A stretch of DNA of 64,000 nucleotides, taken from positions 6,076-70,075 of the forward strand of contig JBOIDC010000006.1 in assembly GCA_050740315.1 (NCBI GenBank), given 5' to 3'. The translations under genes and the position numbers were made by a program. Every line of letters starts with the position of its first letter. The stretch's first letter is position 1. This DNA is from JACCYU01 sp050740315. Its GTDB lineage: Bacteria > Pseudomonadota > Gammaproteobacteria > JACCYU01. Below the pieces are notes generated by a model that ran no database searches, was not told the DNA's origin, and was given only the letters and a program-made list of their open reading frames with translations. Positions 27,414 to 36,607 of the stretch are shown piece by piece.

Positions 27414-28026
27414 TCACGCGCCTCGTAATTCTTTGATGATTTCGGCCACACGCGCCGCCTGTTCGGCGGGCGTGCCCTCGATCAGCTCGGCCTGACCTTT
27501 CTCAGGCATCAGCATGCGCCTGACCCTGAACAGCGAACCCCGCTCGCCGACCTCCTCGTCGCTCAAACCGAGACCGCGGGGCGACAACACCTCGATGGGC
27601 TTGGCCCTGGCCTGCTTGATGCCGCGCAGCGACGCGTAGCGCGGGGTGTTGATGCCGAGCTGAATGGTGAGCACGGCAGGACACTCCACGGCAAGTTCCT
27701 CCTCGAGACCGCCTTCCAGTTCGCGACGCAGCTTCGCCGTGGTATCGCCGGGCTTGCAGTCGAGCTTCGACACCACCGCGACGTGTGGCCAGCCGAGTTC
27801 CGCCGCGATGCTGACGCCGGTCTGCGAGAACGAGTGATCGGCGGCCAGCGTGCCGGCGAACACCAGGTCCGCGCGCTCTTTCTCCACGACCTTGGCGAGC
27901 ACGCGCGCGGTCGCGGCCGGATCGGAACCGGTCAGCGCCGCGTCCCAGACGCGTATGCCCCGCTCGCCGCCTTTGGCCAGACAGCGGCGCAGCCCGTCAT
28001 CGGCCTCCTCCGGCCCGACGTGTATG
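27414..28026 (-). pseudogene. etfB: ETF beta subunit without its N-terminus
   Basis: The frame encodes ETF beta from a segment equivalent to residue about 60 of the family (HVGPEEADDGLRRCLAKG) to the normal end. The AMP-binding core is present (VFAGTLAADHSFSQTGVSIA) and the C-terminal recognition region LRGIKQARAKPIEVLSPRGL. The usual start (M-x-I-V-V-C-V-K-Q-V-P-D type) is missing: at about 28026 the sequence switches to the repeat protein described next, which is read in another frame. The only in-frame start candidate is a GTG near 27902, inside the domain. The truncation probably inactivates ETF from this operon. Confidence 0.85.
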
Positions 28027-29100
28027 GGTATCCGTCGCTAACGTTTCGATCGCGGCATCCGGCGCGTCGGGTCGCAGCGCGACGCCGGCGCGCACCCACG
28101 GTTGGGAATCCCGCGCGAGCCGACAAAGCAGCTCCGCCGGGCAGGCGGCGTTGCGCGTCACGCCGCGGCGCACCGCGGGCGCAGCATCGACCACCAGCCG
28201 CCGCAGCATCCGCTCCGACAAATGCGCATTGCGGGCCACCCAGCGCCGCACCCACTCGTCCGGGTCGCTGGCCAGCCGCTCGAAGGTCGCGGGAGCCAGA
28301 CCCTCACGCCGCGCCTCCATGCGCCGCACACGCGCAGACGGATCATCACGCAGATCATCGAGCTGGGCATCCGGCAAGCTCAGATTGCACACGGCCGCGG
28401 CGCGCACCTGCGACGCCTCGTCGCTCAAAAAGCGTGTCAGCGTGTCGGTGGAAACCGGCCAGCTTTCTGCGTATCAGAACCTCCGGACTGCGCGCGGCCT
28501 GCGCTTGGATGTCGCTCGGACAATGACGGTGCGCCGCCACTTCCGCGCGCAGATACAAGTCGTCCCTTTTCCACAAGCGGCGCAATAACTCGCCGTCCGC
28601 GTGCGGGTTTCGCGCGATACCCTTGAGCGCCGTGATCGTCGCCTCTCGCGAAAGCGCGCGCAGCATGGTCAGGCCGGTTCGCGGATTCAAACACAGTGCG
28701 TGGCGCAGATCCGCGCAGCTCCGCCATGGAAGAGATTCCAGCAGCGTTTGCGTCGCGTTGCGGTGGCTGGCGACCGCACACAGCGCCGCGTGTGAGCCGT
28801 TGAAGTCAACAGCCTTGCGAGCACCGTCGCCGGCGTCGCCGGATGCCTCGCGACGCGCGCGCGTATCCTTGGATTCGTGTCCGTCGCCAGCGCTTCCAGG
28901 AGGGAACGCGGCGTGTAAGCGGCGCTGGCGAACTGCCGCTTGAGCTTTTGCGTGGCCAGCGCGAGCGACTCCAGTCCGCAGCGCGTGGCACCCCTGGCGA
29001 ACGGGTGTAATGCGGCGGCGAGGTACGGATCGCCCCGCGCCAGGGCCAAATCCAGCAGTGAACGCACAGAATCGGCGACGTTGGGCGCGGACACATACAT
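28027..29100 (-). pseudogene. LRV/HEAT-like repeat protein, two frameshifts, fused by deletion to etfB
   Basis: Starting at an ATG four bases after dgcB, the minus strand encodes tandem helical repeats of about 24 residues: NPRIRARVARHPATPATVLARL, later NPHADGELLRRLWKRDDLYLRA, then DEWVRRWVARNAHLSERML and AACPAELLCRLARDSQPWVR. This is the leucine-rich-repeat-variant pattern. The frame shifts near 28800 and again near 28450, and the gene ends in the middle of a repeat (AIETLATD) where etfB sequence begins. The cysteine cluster of nif-linked LRV proteins is not seen. Its position inside the dgc operon suggests a role with the flavoprotein/Fe-S proteins, unproven. Confidence 0.8.
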
Positions 29101-29104
29101 CAGT

Positions 29105-31252
29105 TCACGATCCCGCCCCGGCAGCGGCGCGCGCCGACGGCTCGGCTTCGCCGAATTCCATGCACTCCTCGACCAGTTCGATGAGTTCCTTCACCTTGAT
29201 GGCATTTTCATGGCCGGTGCTCTTCACCGAGTCCTCGAACATGTTCATGCACTTGGGGCAGCCCACCACGAACACCTCCAGACCGTCGATGCGCGCCGCT
29301 TCACGCATGCGGTTTTCCGAAGGTTTTTCGCGATCCGGCGGGTCCGCCATCCAGATGCGCCCGCCGCCGGCGCCGCAACAAAAAGAGTTGTCGCGGCTGC
29401 GCTGCATTTCGATGAGCTCGCCGCCCAGCATGCGAATGGACTCGCGCGGCGCGTCATAACCCTTGTTGAGCCGGCCCAGATGACAGGGATCGTGATAGGT
29501 CAGTCTGTAATCGAGTTTTTTCTTAAGCCGGATCCGGCCTTCGTCCAGCATGCGCCGGATCATGGTGCTGGCGTGCTCGATTTCGTACTTGCCGTCGAAC
29601 TGCGGGTATTCGTTCCTGATGGTGTTGAACGAATGCGGATCGGTGGTGACGATGCGCTTGAACTCGCACTGGCTCAAGGTGTCGATGTTGGATTCCGCCA
29701 GGTGTTGATAAAGCCCCTCCTCGCCCACGCGGCGCACGTCGTTGCCCGCGTTCATCTCGGCCTCGTACAGGATCCCGAAATCGACGCCGGCCGCGTGCAG
29801 GATGCGCGCGAAGGCCTGCGAGACTTTCTGGTAACGCGGATCGAACGACGCGAAGTCGCCGACGAACCACAGCACGTCCACCGCTTGCTTGCGCGCGTCC
29901 TTGATCTCGAAGCCCAGTTTCTTGGTCCATACCGCGCGCTTGCGCTTGTTCTCGCCGAACGAGTTGCCTTTCTTCTGGATCTGTTGCAGCGCCGTTTGCA
30001 CGGTCGTCTCCATCTCGCCTTTTTCCACCAGCGTGCGGCGCATCTCCACGATCATGGGTACGTGCTCGATGCCCACGGGACAGATCTCCACGCAGGCGGC
30101 GCAGCTGCGGCAGGCCCACAAGGTGTCGGCGCGAATCTGGTTGACGCCCTCGCCCACGGCGATCAGCTTGTTTTGACTTGGGAGCCTGGTGGTCTCCAGC
30201 GTATCGGCGGCAAGCTCGCGCAACGACAGCACCAGATCGCGCGGCGACAAGGGATAACCCGTGGCATTGGCCGGACACGCCTCGTGACAGCGGCCGCACC
30301 TGGTGCACGCGTCCAGGTGCAGCAGGTGTTTCCAGGTGAAATCGGTGATGAGGCTGTAGCCGATCTTCTCGCCTTCGAGATCGGCCAGCGGCAGGCGCGC
30401 CACGGGTTTCGGATCGCGCACGGCCAGCGACCCCATAGCGGTAAAAACATGCTTGACCTTGGTGTACGGGATCAGCGCGATGAAGGCCAGGGCGAGCACG
30501 CCATGGAACCACCAGGTAAACATCCGCAGGTTCGCCGCGCCGTCCGGCGTGAGCGCCAGTACCTCGAACACATAGGCGAGTGATGTTCCGACCGGCGACC
30601 ACCAGCGGTAATCCCATACGGTCGGGTCATCTTGCAGCCACAGCAGCCGCGTACCCTCGAGGATAAAGCCCGTGATGCCGATGAGGACCAGCAACCACAG
30701 AAATGCCCAGTCCTCGCGCCGGTAAAACGTGCGGTCGTAGTCTGGATCGTCCGGGACGCGGTCCGGTCGCGCGTAATCGAGCTTGGGCAGCTTGAGCCAT
30801 TTGCGCCGGTACATCATGTAGATGAGCCCCACGATCAGGGCCAGCCCGGCGATATCCAGGATCAACGAAAACCAGAGATAAAAGTCGCCGTACCAGAAGT
30901 TGAAGCCCAAAGGACCTGTGATGTCGTAGTCCAAGGTTATCGTGGCGGTGCCGATGAACAGCAGCACGAAGCCGAAGAAGATCAGCGCATGCATGTGGCC
31001 CGCGGCCGAATCGCGACGCATCACCGGTCGATGACTGAGCAGCGCGCGGGCCATGTCCGCCACGCCGCGACCGGCGTCGAGCCACGTGAACGAAGCGCCG
31101 CGCCGATATTTGCGAATCTGCGCGTAGCAACCGTAAGCGAATATGGCGATGGCCGCGGCCGCCACCAGATAGAACACCACCACCATCCAGGCGGGAAAGG
31201 CCTGGAACAGGATGCGGGTGATTTGTTCGGGGTCGTGCCGCGTGGGGTTCAT
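29105..31252 (-). CDS. dgcB: DgcB: membrane-associated iron-sulfur electron carrier for dimethylglycine catabolism
   Basis: A 715-residue fusion of a membrane cytochrome-like domain and a heterodisulfide-reductase-like Fe-S domain. About six helices occupy residues 15-280. Two 4Fe-4S motifs follow at about 330 (CTRCGRCHEACP) and 395 (CRSCAACVEICP). The C-terminal half has paired CCG-type cysteine motifs (YHDPCHLGR, NSFCCGAGGG). In Pseudomonas aeruginosa, dgcA and dgcB are both required for dimethylglycine demethylation; DgcB probably passes electrons from DgcA to the membrane. ATG at 31252 is preferred to a GTG six bases upstream. It is 165 bases downstream of dgcA. Confidence 0.9.
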   Translation of the reverse strand: MNPTRHDPEQITRILFQAFPAWMVVVFYLVAAAAIAIFAYGCYAQIRKYRRGASFTWLDAGRGVADMARALLSHRPVMRRDSAAGHMHALIFFGFVLLFIGTATITLDYDITGPLGFNFWYGDFYLWFSLILDIAGLALIVGLIYMMYRRKWLKLPKLDYARPDRVPDDPDYDRTFYRREDWAFLWLLVLIGITGFILEGTRLLWLQDDPTVWDYRWWSPVGTSLAYVFEVLALTPDGAANLRMFTWWFHGVLALAFIALIPYTKVKHVFTAMGSLAVRDPKPVARLPLADLEGEKIGYSLITDFTWKHLLHLDACTRCGRCHEACPANATGYPLSPRDLVLSLRELAADTLETTRLPSQNKLIAVGEGVNQIRADTLWACRSCAACVEICPVGIEHVPMIVEMRRTLVEKGEMETTVQTALQQIQKKGNSFGENKRKRAVWTKKLGFEIKDARKQAVDVLWFVGDFASFDPRYQKVSQAFARILHAAGVDFGILYEAEMNAGNDVRRVGEEGLYQHLAESNIDTLSQCEFKRIVTTDPHSFNTIRNEYPQFDGKYEIEHASTMIRRMLDEGRIRLKKKLDYRLTYHDPCHLGRLNKGYDAPRESIRMLGGELIEMQRSRDNSFCCGAGGGRIWMADPPDREKPSENRMREAARIDGLEVFVVGCPKCMNMFEDSVKSTGHENAIKVKELIELVEECMEFGEAEPSARAAAGAGS

Positions 31253-31417
31253 TGGCACCGGCTCGTCGATGTAGGCGGTTTGTCGGCAATGGATCGCCGA
31301 CCTCGATCCTCTGGCTCAGCCCGCTGGAATCTTGAGAAGCCTCGGTCCGGCGGGTACACCGTCCCTGGCGTACCCTAGCCGAAGCACGCTGATCAAGCCG
31401 CTTTCGAACCGCGTCGG

Positions 31418-33610
31418 CTAGCTCTGATACCGGATCTCGAACTCGCCGCCCGGCATGTGCGCGGTGCCCCACACCGCCACTTCCCGTCGGTACGGTTTGG
31501 GGAACTGTGGATCTTTCTCTTCGATCTCGCGCGCGATCCGATGGCCGTCGAAGGTCGCGTCCGCCATCAGTTTTGGCGCCCAGGCGTCACCGATCACGTA
31601 CACGCCTTTCACGCCGTTGTCTGCCCATTCGTTCTTGCGCGCCTTCAGCCCTCGATACAGCGCATCGTCGGACTTGCGGCCGGTTACCACCACCAGCGAG
31701 TCGAACGCGTACCACTTCTGGGTCTTGTTCTCGCTGCGCGGCAGCTTGCCGGGCCCGCGATACTCGCGCTTGTAGCCCTCGCCCCAGATGTTGTAAAGCT
31801 CGATGCGCCCTTCCTCGCAGCGCGAGGCCATCATGTCGGTCAGCACCTCGATCTCCAGCTCGTGCAGCATGCGGTGCAGGTTGGGCGCTTCCAGGGTGAA
31901 GTGCATGTAGCGGCCCAGTTCCACCGCGCTGGCGATGGTCACGTCATGGCCCGCTTCGCGCAGCCGCTGCGCCAGGCTGGGCGCCATGAAATAGGCGTCG
32001 GCATTGAAGATCAGCACCTTGTGACCGATTTCTTTCTTGCCCTCGAAGATCTGCTCGGGCGTCAGACACCATTTCTGACTGGCGTCGATGCCCTCGACCG
32101 GCGCGTGCGTGAGGCCGTTCTCGCCGTCGGTGCGCCAGTGCGAGCCGGTAGCGACGATGATCTTCTCCGCGCCGTAGTTGAGCGCGTCGTCCACCGTCAT
32201 CGCCTTGGCGCCCAGCGCCAGCTGCGAGTCCTTGTTACGCTTCAACAGCTTGTTGAGCTGCGTCTCGCGGTAGTCGCGGTGATAGCCCCACTCGCCCAGG
32301 CCCGGCAGGGTGGCGATATCGTTGACGCAGCCGCCGACCTTGTCCGCCGTGTCGATGAGATGCACGGTGTAACCGCGCTCCATCAGCACGCGCGCGGCCT
32401 CCGCGCCGGCCGGCCCCGCGCCGACCACCAGCATGGCATCGTCGGACTCGGCTTTCGGGAATTTCTCCGGATGCCAGCCGCGCCGGTACTCCTCTCCGGC
32501 GGTTGCGTTTTGCGTGCAGATCATCGGCGGACCACCGATCTCCCAGCGTGAGATACACACGTTGCAGCCAATACACACGCGGATGTCGTCGATGCGCCCC
32601 TCCTCGATCTTCTTCGGCAGGAAGGGATCGGAAATGCTGGGGCGCGCGGCGCCGATAATGTCTAGATGGCCGGCGCGGATTACTTCGGCCATTTTCTCCG
32701 CGTCGGTGAAGCGGCCGACCCCCAATACTGGTTTCTTGGAGATGCTCTTGATGTGCTTCTGCCAGGGAATCTGGTGCCCCTGACGGTAGAACCGGGAGGG
32801 ACCGGCGTCCTCGCCCCATTCGCCGATGTCACCCACGTTCACGTCCCACACATCGACGTAGGGGTCGGCCAGTTCGGCGAACTTGACGCCCTCCGACTCG
32901 ACCTCGAAGCCGTCCGGACCATAGAGATCATCGACTGAGAAACGCGTGGCGATCGCGCAGTCGTCGCCCACGGCCCTGCGCACCTGCTCCAAGGTTTCGA
33001 CCCAAAACCGCGCGCGGTTCTCCAGCGAACCGCCATACCCATCCGTGCGCTTGTTGTAGTACGGGGATAGGAACTGCTTGGGCAGGTAGGCGTGCGCGCC
33101 ATAGATGTACACAATATCGAAACCGGCGTCTCGTGCGCGCAGCCCGGCGTCCACGTACATCTGCTGCAGGCGCTTGATGTCGTCTTCGTCGGCCTCGCAA
33201 CAATAGGTCAGGTTCTCGAACTCGGAGTTCCACTGCACCACCCCGTAAGGCGTGCAGCGCGACTCCATGCACGGTGCGTGCGACGAGCCGTACCACATCT
33301 CTACGCCGGCCAGCGAGTTGTACTTGTGGATGTAGTCGGTCATCGCGCGCAGGTTGCGCACGTCGCCCTCATCCCACAGGCGCGCGGACAAACGATGCGT
33401 GTCATCCGATTCGGGATGGATGGAGCAGTATTCCGTGTTGATGCCGCCCCAGCCGCCCTCGGCCTTGATGGACCGATTAGCCGCCTGAAAACCCGGTTTG
33501 TCCGAGCCGGCGCCGATGCAGTGCGGCACCTGATAAAACCGGTTGCGCAAGGTCTTCGGCCCGATCTTGATCGGCTCGAACAGGATGTCGTACTTGGGAT
33601 CACGTGCCAT
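31418..33610 (-). CDS. dgcA: DgcA: dimethylglycine demethylase, TMADH-like flavoprotein
   Basis: A 730-residue protein related to trimethylamine dehydrogenase. The N-terminal TIM barrel (1-380) has the old-yellow-enzyme pattern (RNRFYQVPHCIG, YGAHAYLPKQFLSPYYNKRT, GYGGSLENRARF, GAARPSISDP). The 4Fe-4S site is CIGCNVCIS with a fourth Cys in PMICTQN. A nucleotide-binding domain follows (LVVGAGPAGAEAARVLMERG). ATG at 33610 has AGGAG ten bases upstream; a GTG at 33619 is too close to it. With dgcB and an ETF downstream and GcvT upstream, dimethylglycine demethylase is the best call; another methylated amine is possible. Confidence 0.9.
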   Translation of the reverse strand: MARDPKYDILFEPIKIGPKTLRNRFYQVPHCIGAGSDKPGFQAANRSIKAEGGWGGINTEYCSIHPESDDTHRLSARLWDEGDVRNLRAMTDYIHKYNSLAGVEMWYGSSHAPCMESRCTPYGVVQWNSEFENLTYCCEADEDDIKRLQQMYVDAGLRARDAGFDIVYIYGAHAYLPKQFLSPYYNKRTDGYGGSLENRARFWVETLEQVRRAVGDDCAIATRFSVDDLYGPDGFEVESEGVKFAELADPYVDVWDVNVGDIGEWGEDAGPSRFYRQGHQIPWQKHIKSISKKPVLGVGRFTDAEKMAEVIRAGHLDIIGAARPSISDPFLPKKIEEGRIDDIRVCIGCNVCISRWEIGGPPMICTQNATAGEEYRRGWHPEKFPKAESDDAMLVVGAGPAGAEAARVLMERGYTVHLIDTADKVGGCVNDIATLPGLGEWGYHRDYRETQLNKLLKRNKDSQLALGAKAMTVDDALNYGAEKIIVATGSHWRTDGENGLTHAPVEGIDASQKWCLTPEQIFEGKKEIGHKVLIFNADAYFMAPSLAQRLREAGHDVTIASAVELGRYMHFTLEAPNLHRMLHELEIEVLTDMMASRCEEGRIELYNIWGEGYKREYRGPGKLPRSENKTQKWYAFDSLVVVTGRKSDDALYRGLKARKNEWADNGVKGVYVIGDAWAPKLMADATFDGHRIAREIEEKDPQFPKPYRREVAVWGTAHMPGGEFEIRYQS

Positions 33611-33668
33611 GTTCGTCACTCCTCACCTGCTTTGTACGCCGCGCATCCGCGGCTACCCATAGAATTTT

Positions 33669-34784
33669 TTATTTGCCGCGCTGCCTTAAGCGCAGCGGAT
33701 CGTAAAACGGCGGCTTCCACACGTGCGCCGCGCAGCTTACGTTCGGCCCGCGCACCTCGACCGCGGTTCCGCGCGCGGTGTACTCGAGTTTGATGTGAAC
33801 GAGCGCCAGCGATTGCATCAGAAATCGACTGTACGCCGGCGTGGTCACCACACCGATCTCTTCTCCATCCTTGAACAGTTTGGCGCCTTCTTCGATCGCG
33901 CGGTCGCTGTCGCAGATAATTCCGGTTTGTCTGATCCTTTCCTTGCCGTGCTTGTCCTGCAGCGCCTGCTTGCCGCGAAACTCGCGCGCGTTCAGATCCA
34001 CCGCCCAGTCCATGCCGACTTCCCAAGGTGTGGTGTCGCCTTCGGGCATATCGAACGGATAGAACAGCAGACCGCCCTCGACGCGGCACAAGTCCAGACA
34101 GGTGAACGAGCACGGCATGATGCCGAACTTCTCGCCTCGACCGAGAATGGTGTCCCACAACGCCACCGCGTCCCTCGACGCGCAGAAGATCTCGTAGCCG
34201 CGTTCATGCGAGTAGCCGGCGCGCGAGATCGACACCGGCTTACCGAAAAGTTTCGTAGTCTGGTGGTGGAAATACGGCAACGTGGCCAGCTCCATCTCAG
34301 CAAAGGATTCGAGCAACGCCAGCGCTTTCGGTCCCTGTACCGACAGCACGTGTACGTCGTCGTCGTTTGCGATCGTGACGTCCTTGCCTTCGGCGATCTC
34401 CCGCATCACCGTCTCGGCGTCGCCGTCGCCGTGGGTGGCGCGGTATTCGTCCGGGCCGTCGCGGTACACCAGAAAATCATCGGTGAGCGCGCCCTGCTCG
34501 TTGCACACACAGCCCAGCCGCGATTGCCCCGGCTCGAGTCTGGACATGTCCGCGGCCTGCATCGCGTTCAGCACGTCAAGCGCATCCGCACCCTTGATTT
34601 TGATTACCCGCAGACAACTTACGTCCCACAGCCCCACGCGCGCGCGTACGGCCACGTGCTCGTCGTCGGGATCGGTGTGGTATGACCACGGCACGCCCAT
34701 GTTCCACAGCGGCTGCTCGAAGCTGGCGCCCAGGGCCTTGTGTCTGCCATAGAGCGCGTTGGGTCTCAGCTCGCTCTCGCTCAT
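33669..34784 (-). CDS. GcvT-family aminomethyltransferase-like protein
   Basis: A folate-binding GcvT-fold protein of 371 residues, full length. Typical blocks are VGLWDVSCLRVIKIKGADAL, DDFLVYRDGPDEY, VHVLSVQGPKALALLESF, SRAGYSHERGYEIF and LCRVEGGLLFYPFDM. AGGAG precedes the ATG. It is the first gene of the minus-strand run GcvT-dgcA-dgcB-LRV-etfB-etfA (58 bases to dgcA). The most likely task is transfer of the C1 unit released from dimethylglycine onto tetrahydrofolate, avoiding formaldehyde. DMSP demethylase-like activity is an alternative for this fold, and nothing here separates them. Confidence 0.85.
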   Translation of the reverse strand: MSESELRPNALYGRHKALGASFEQPLWNMGVPWSYHTDPDDEHVAVRARVGLWDVSCLRVIKIKGADALDVLNAMQAADMSRLEPGQSRLGCVCNEQGALTDDFLVYRDGPDEYRATHGDGDAETVMREIAEGKDVTIANDDDVHVLSVQGPKALALLESFAEMELATLPYFHHQTTKLFGKPVSISRAGYSHERGYEIFCASRDAVALWDTILGRGEKFGIMPCSFTCLDLCRVEGGLLFYPFDMPEGDTTPWEVGMDWAVDLNAREFRGKQALQDKHGKERIRQTGIICDSDRAIEEGAKLFKDGEEIGVVTTPAYSRFLMQSLALVHIKLEYTARGTAVEVRGPNVSCAAHVWKPPFYDPLRLRQRGK

Positions 34785-35035
34785 CGCGTACTCCTGGTTT
34801 ATGAACTTTCACCCGCGATCGCGGCGGCTTCAAACGCCGGCTGCGCGTATCGGCCGAATGGGACTAAACTCTGGGCGTCGCCAAAGTTTCCTGCATGATC
34901 GTCCCGGCGCGTTCGGAGCGTCAATCGCACGGAAGATGTACTCCCTAGGGAGTAAGCACGGGCACGGGAAGGTTTGCGCCGGCTGTGCTAATTTCTACGT
35001 AAGGATTTCTGTTATACAGCAGCTTGGGGCAGTCG

Positions 35036-35797
35036 ATGATCGAAGGCGTGTTGCTGGACTTGAGCGGCGTGCTCTACGTGGGCGACGAGCCCCTGGCCGG
35101 CGCGCATGAGGCGATACAACGTCTGGCCGGGGCACGCGTCCCCGTGCGCTTCGTCACGAACACGACGCGCAGCCCGCGCGCCGCGATTCTGGACAAGCTC
35201 GCACGCATGCGGTTTCCGGTTTCCGATGAAACGCTTTTCACCGCGCCGCAGGCCGCGGCGGCGTACGTCGAGAAATCGAATCTGCATCCGTATCTGCTGA
35301 TCCACCCCGACCTGCGCGGCGAGTTCACCGCGCATCCGCCGGAGACCTGGGATGCGGTGCTGGTCGGCGACGCGGGCGCCGATTTCACCTACGAAAACCT
35401 GAACCCGGCATTCCGGGTAATACTCGACGGCGCGCCGCTGCTGGCGATGGGCTACAACCGCTATTTCAAGGAACCCGACGGCTACAGCCTGGATATCGGC
35501 CCGTTCGTGGCCGCGCTGGAATTCGCCGCCGACGTGCACGCCAAAGTGCTGGGCAAGCCGGCCGCGGAATTCTTCAAAGCCGCGGTCTCTGAGCTGGGCT
35601 GCGAGCCGCAGCACGCGGTGATGGTCGGCGATGATGCGGAGGCCGACGTCGGCGGCGCGATCGCCGCCGGATTGCAAGGCATGCTCGTCCGTACGGGTAA
35701 ATACCGGGAGGGCGACGAAGACAAGATCGACCCGCGTGCTGTTAACGTCGCCGACATCGGCGCCGCGGTCGACTGGATCCTCGCGAATCGGGCTTGA
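35036..35797 (+). CDS. HAD-IIA family phosphatase (LHPP/NagD-like)
   Basis: A 253-residue HAD hydrolase. Motif I is unusual: LLDLSGVLY carries D-L-S where most HAD enzymes have D-x-D, so the second acidic residue is Ser, as in LHPP-type proteins that I recall with DISGVLY. Motif II is VRFVTNTTR, the C2 cap covers about 80-170, motif III Lys is in KVLGKPAAEFFK, and motif IV is VMVGDDAEADVGGA. The group hydrolyses phosphates such as pyrophosphate, phospholysine or p-nitrophenyl phosphate; the physiological substrate is not known. The ATG at 35036 is chosen. It converges on kdpE. Confidence 0.87.
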   Translation: MIEGVLLDLSGVLYVGDEPLAGAHEAIQRLAGARVPVRFVTNTTRSPRAAILDKLARMRFPVSDETLFTAPQAAAAYVEKSNLHPYLLIHPDLRGEFTAHPPETWDAVLVGDAGADFTYENLNPAFRVILDGAPLLAMGYNRYFKEPDGYSLDIGPFVAALEFAADVHAKVLGKPAAEFFKAAVSELGCEPQHAVMVGDDAEADVGGAIAAGLQGMLVRTGKYREGDEDKIDPRAVNVADIGAAVDWILANRA

Positions 35798-35828
35798 GGT
35801 CAAGGGGTAGCCGCCATCGTTGGTCAAC

Positions 35829-35854
35829 TGGCGCGCGTTACCGGGCACGCGCCA
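35829..35854. terminator. Hairpin between the convergent HAD gene and kdpE
   Basis: TGGCGCG and CGCGCCA pair across a 12-base loop, 32 bases after the phosphatase stop. No T tract, so it is only a candidate bidirectional terminator. Confidence 0.4.
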
Positions 35855-35905
35855 CGGGCGCGGCAAGAGGCTTACGCCCCATTGCGTGGGCGCACACCGC
35901 ATCGC

Positions 35906-36607
35906 TTATTCCCGCGCCTGCAACCGGTATCCAACACCCGGCTCGGTGAGTATATATCGCGGGTCGCTGGGATCGTCGTTGAGCTTCTGACGCAGACGCT
36001 GAACGATGATGCGCAGGTAATGCGTATCCTCCATGTGAGCCGGGCCCCAGATCTCCCGCAGCAGCTGAGTCTGCGTGACGACCCTGTTCTGGTATTTGAA
36101 CAGCAGCATGAGGACGGCGAATTCCCTGCGCGTAAGACGTACATTTTGTCCGCGAACCGTGACGCGTCGCTGGCCGAAATCAACGTGCAGGTAGCCATCA
36201 TCGTAGGTGCCGCTCGCAGCGCCGTCCGGTATTCCTGCTCGCAGCAGATTACGCACGCACGCCAAAAACTCCTGCATCCCGAAGGGTTTAGCGCCCTTGT
36301 CCAGCGCCTTGACCTTCTCGCCCTCATCGGCGCGTACCGAGAGAATCATTACCGGGACGGAAGACCAGCCACGCAGTTCCGCCAGCACTTCCTTGCCGTC
36401 CATGCCGGGCAGGCCCAGATCGAGCACTACCAGATCCGGCGACTGGGTCGCGGCCAGCTCAAGGCCCTGCTCGCCCGTACCTGCCTCGACGACCTCGTAG
36501 CCTTGACTCGCGAGACTGATGCGCAGCAAACGCCGGATCTGGGCCTCGTCGTCGATGACCAGAATGCGCGCCGCGGGTTGCGCTGGGTTACGGGTTGCCG
36601 CGCCCAT
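35906..36607 (-). CDS. kdpE: KdpE response regulator with a five-residue receiver deletion
   Basis: An OmpR-type regulator, 233 residues. The receiver has D19-D20 (VIDDEAQIRRLL), phosphoacceptor D63 (VVLDLGLPGMDGKEV) and Ser at the Thr/Ser position. Before the conserved Lys it reads ALDKGAKPFGM, whereas KdpE proteins have G-A-D-D-Y-x-T-K-P-F; five residues are missing between A106 and K107 without breaking the frame. The winged-helix domain is complete (RLTRREFAVLMLLFK, THYLRIIVQRLRQKL, YILTEPGVGYRL). The ATG at 36607 overlaps the end of kdpD by 20 bases. The deletion removes part of the loop/strand leading to the switch Lys, so phosphorylation control may be altered. Confidence 0.9.
   Translation of the reverse strand: MGAATRNPAQPAARILVIDDEAQIRRLLRISLASQGYEVVEAGTGEQGLELAATQSPDLVVLDLGLPGMDGKEVLAELRGWSSVPVMILSVRADEGEKVKALDKGAKPFGMQEFLACVRNLLRAGIPDGAASGTYDDGYLHVDFGQRRVTVRGQNVRLTRREFAVLMLLFKYQNRVVTQTQLLREIWGPAHMEDTHYLRIIVQRLRQKLNDDPSDPRYILTEPGVGYRLQARE

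Noticed and set aside
28940..30583. Plus-strand frame of more than 500 codons opposite dgcB
   Set aside because: Covers conserved Fe-S motifs on the other strand and shows no domain of its own.
31418..33610. Trimethylamine dehydrogenase instead of DgcA
   Set aside because: The fold is the same, but dgcB directly downstream, the ETF genes and the GcvT neighbour fit dimethylglycine catabolism better. Not fully excluded.
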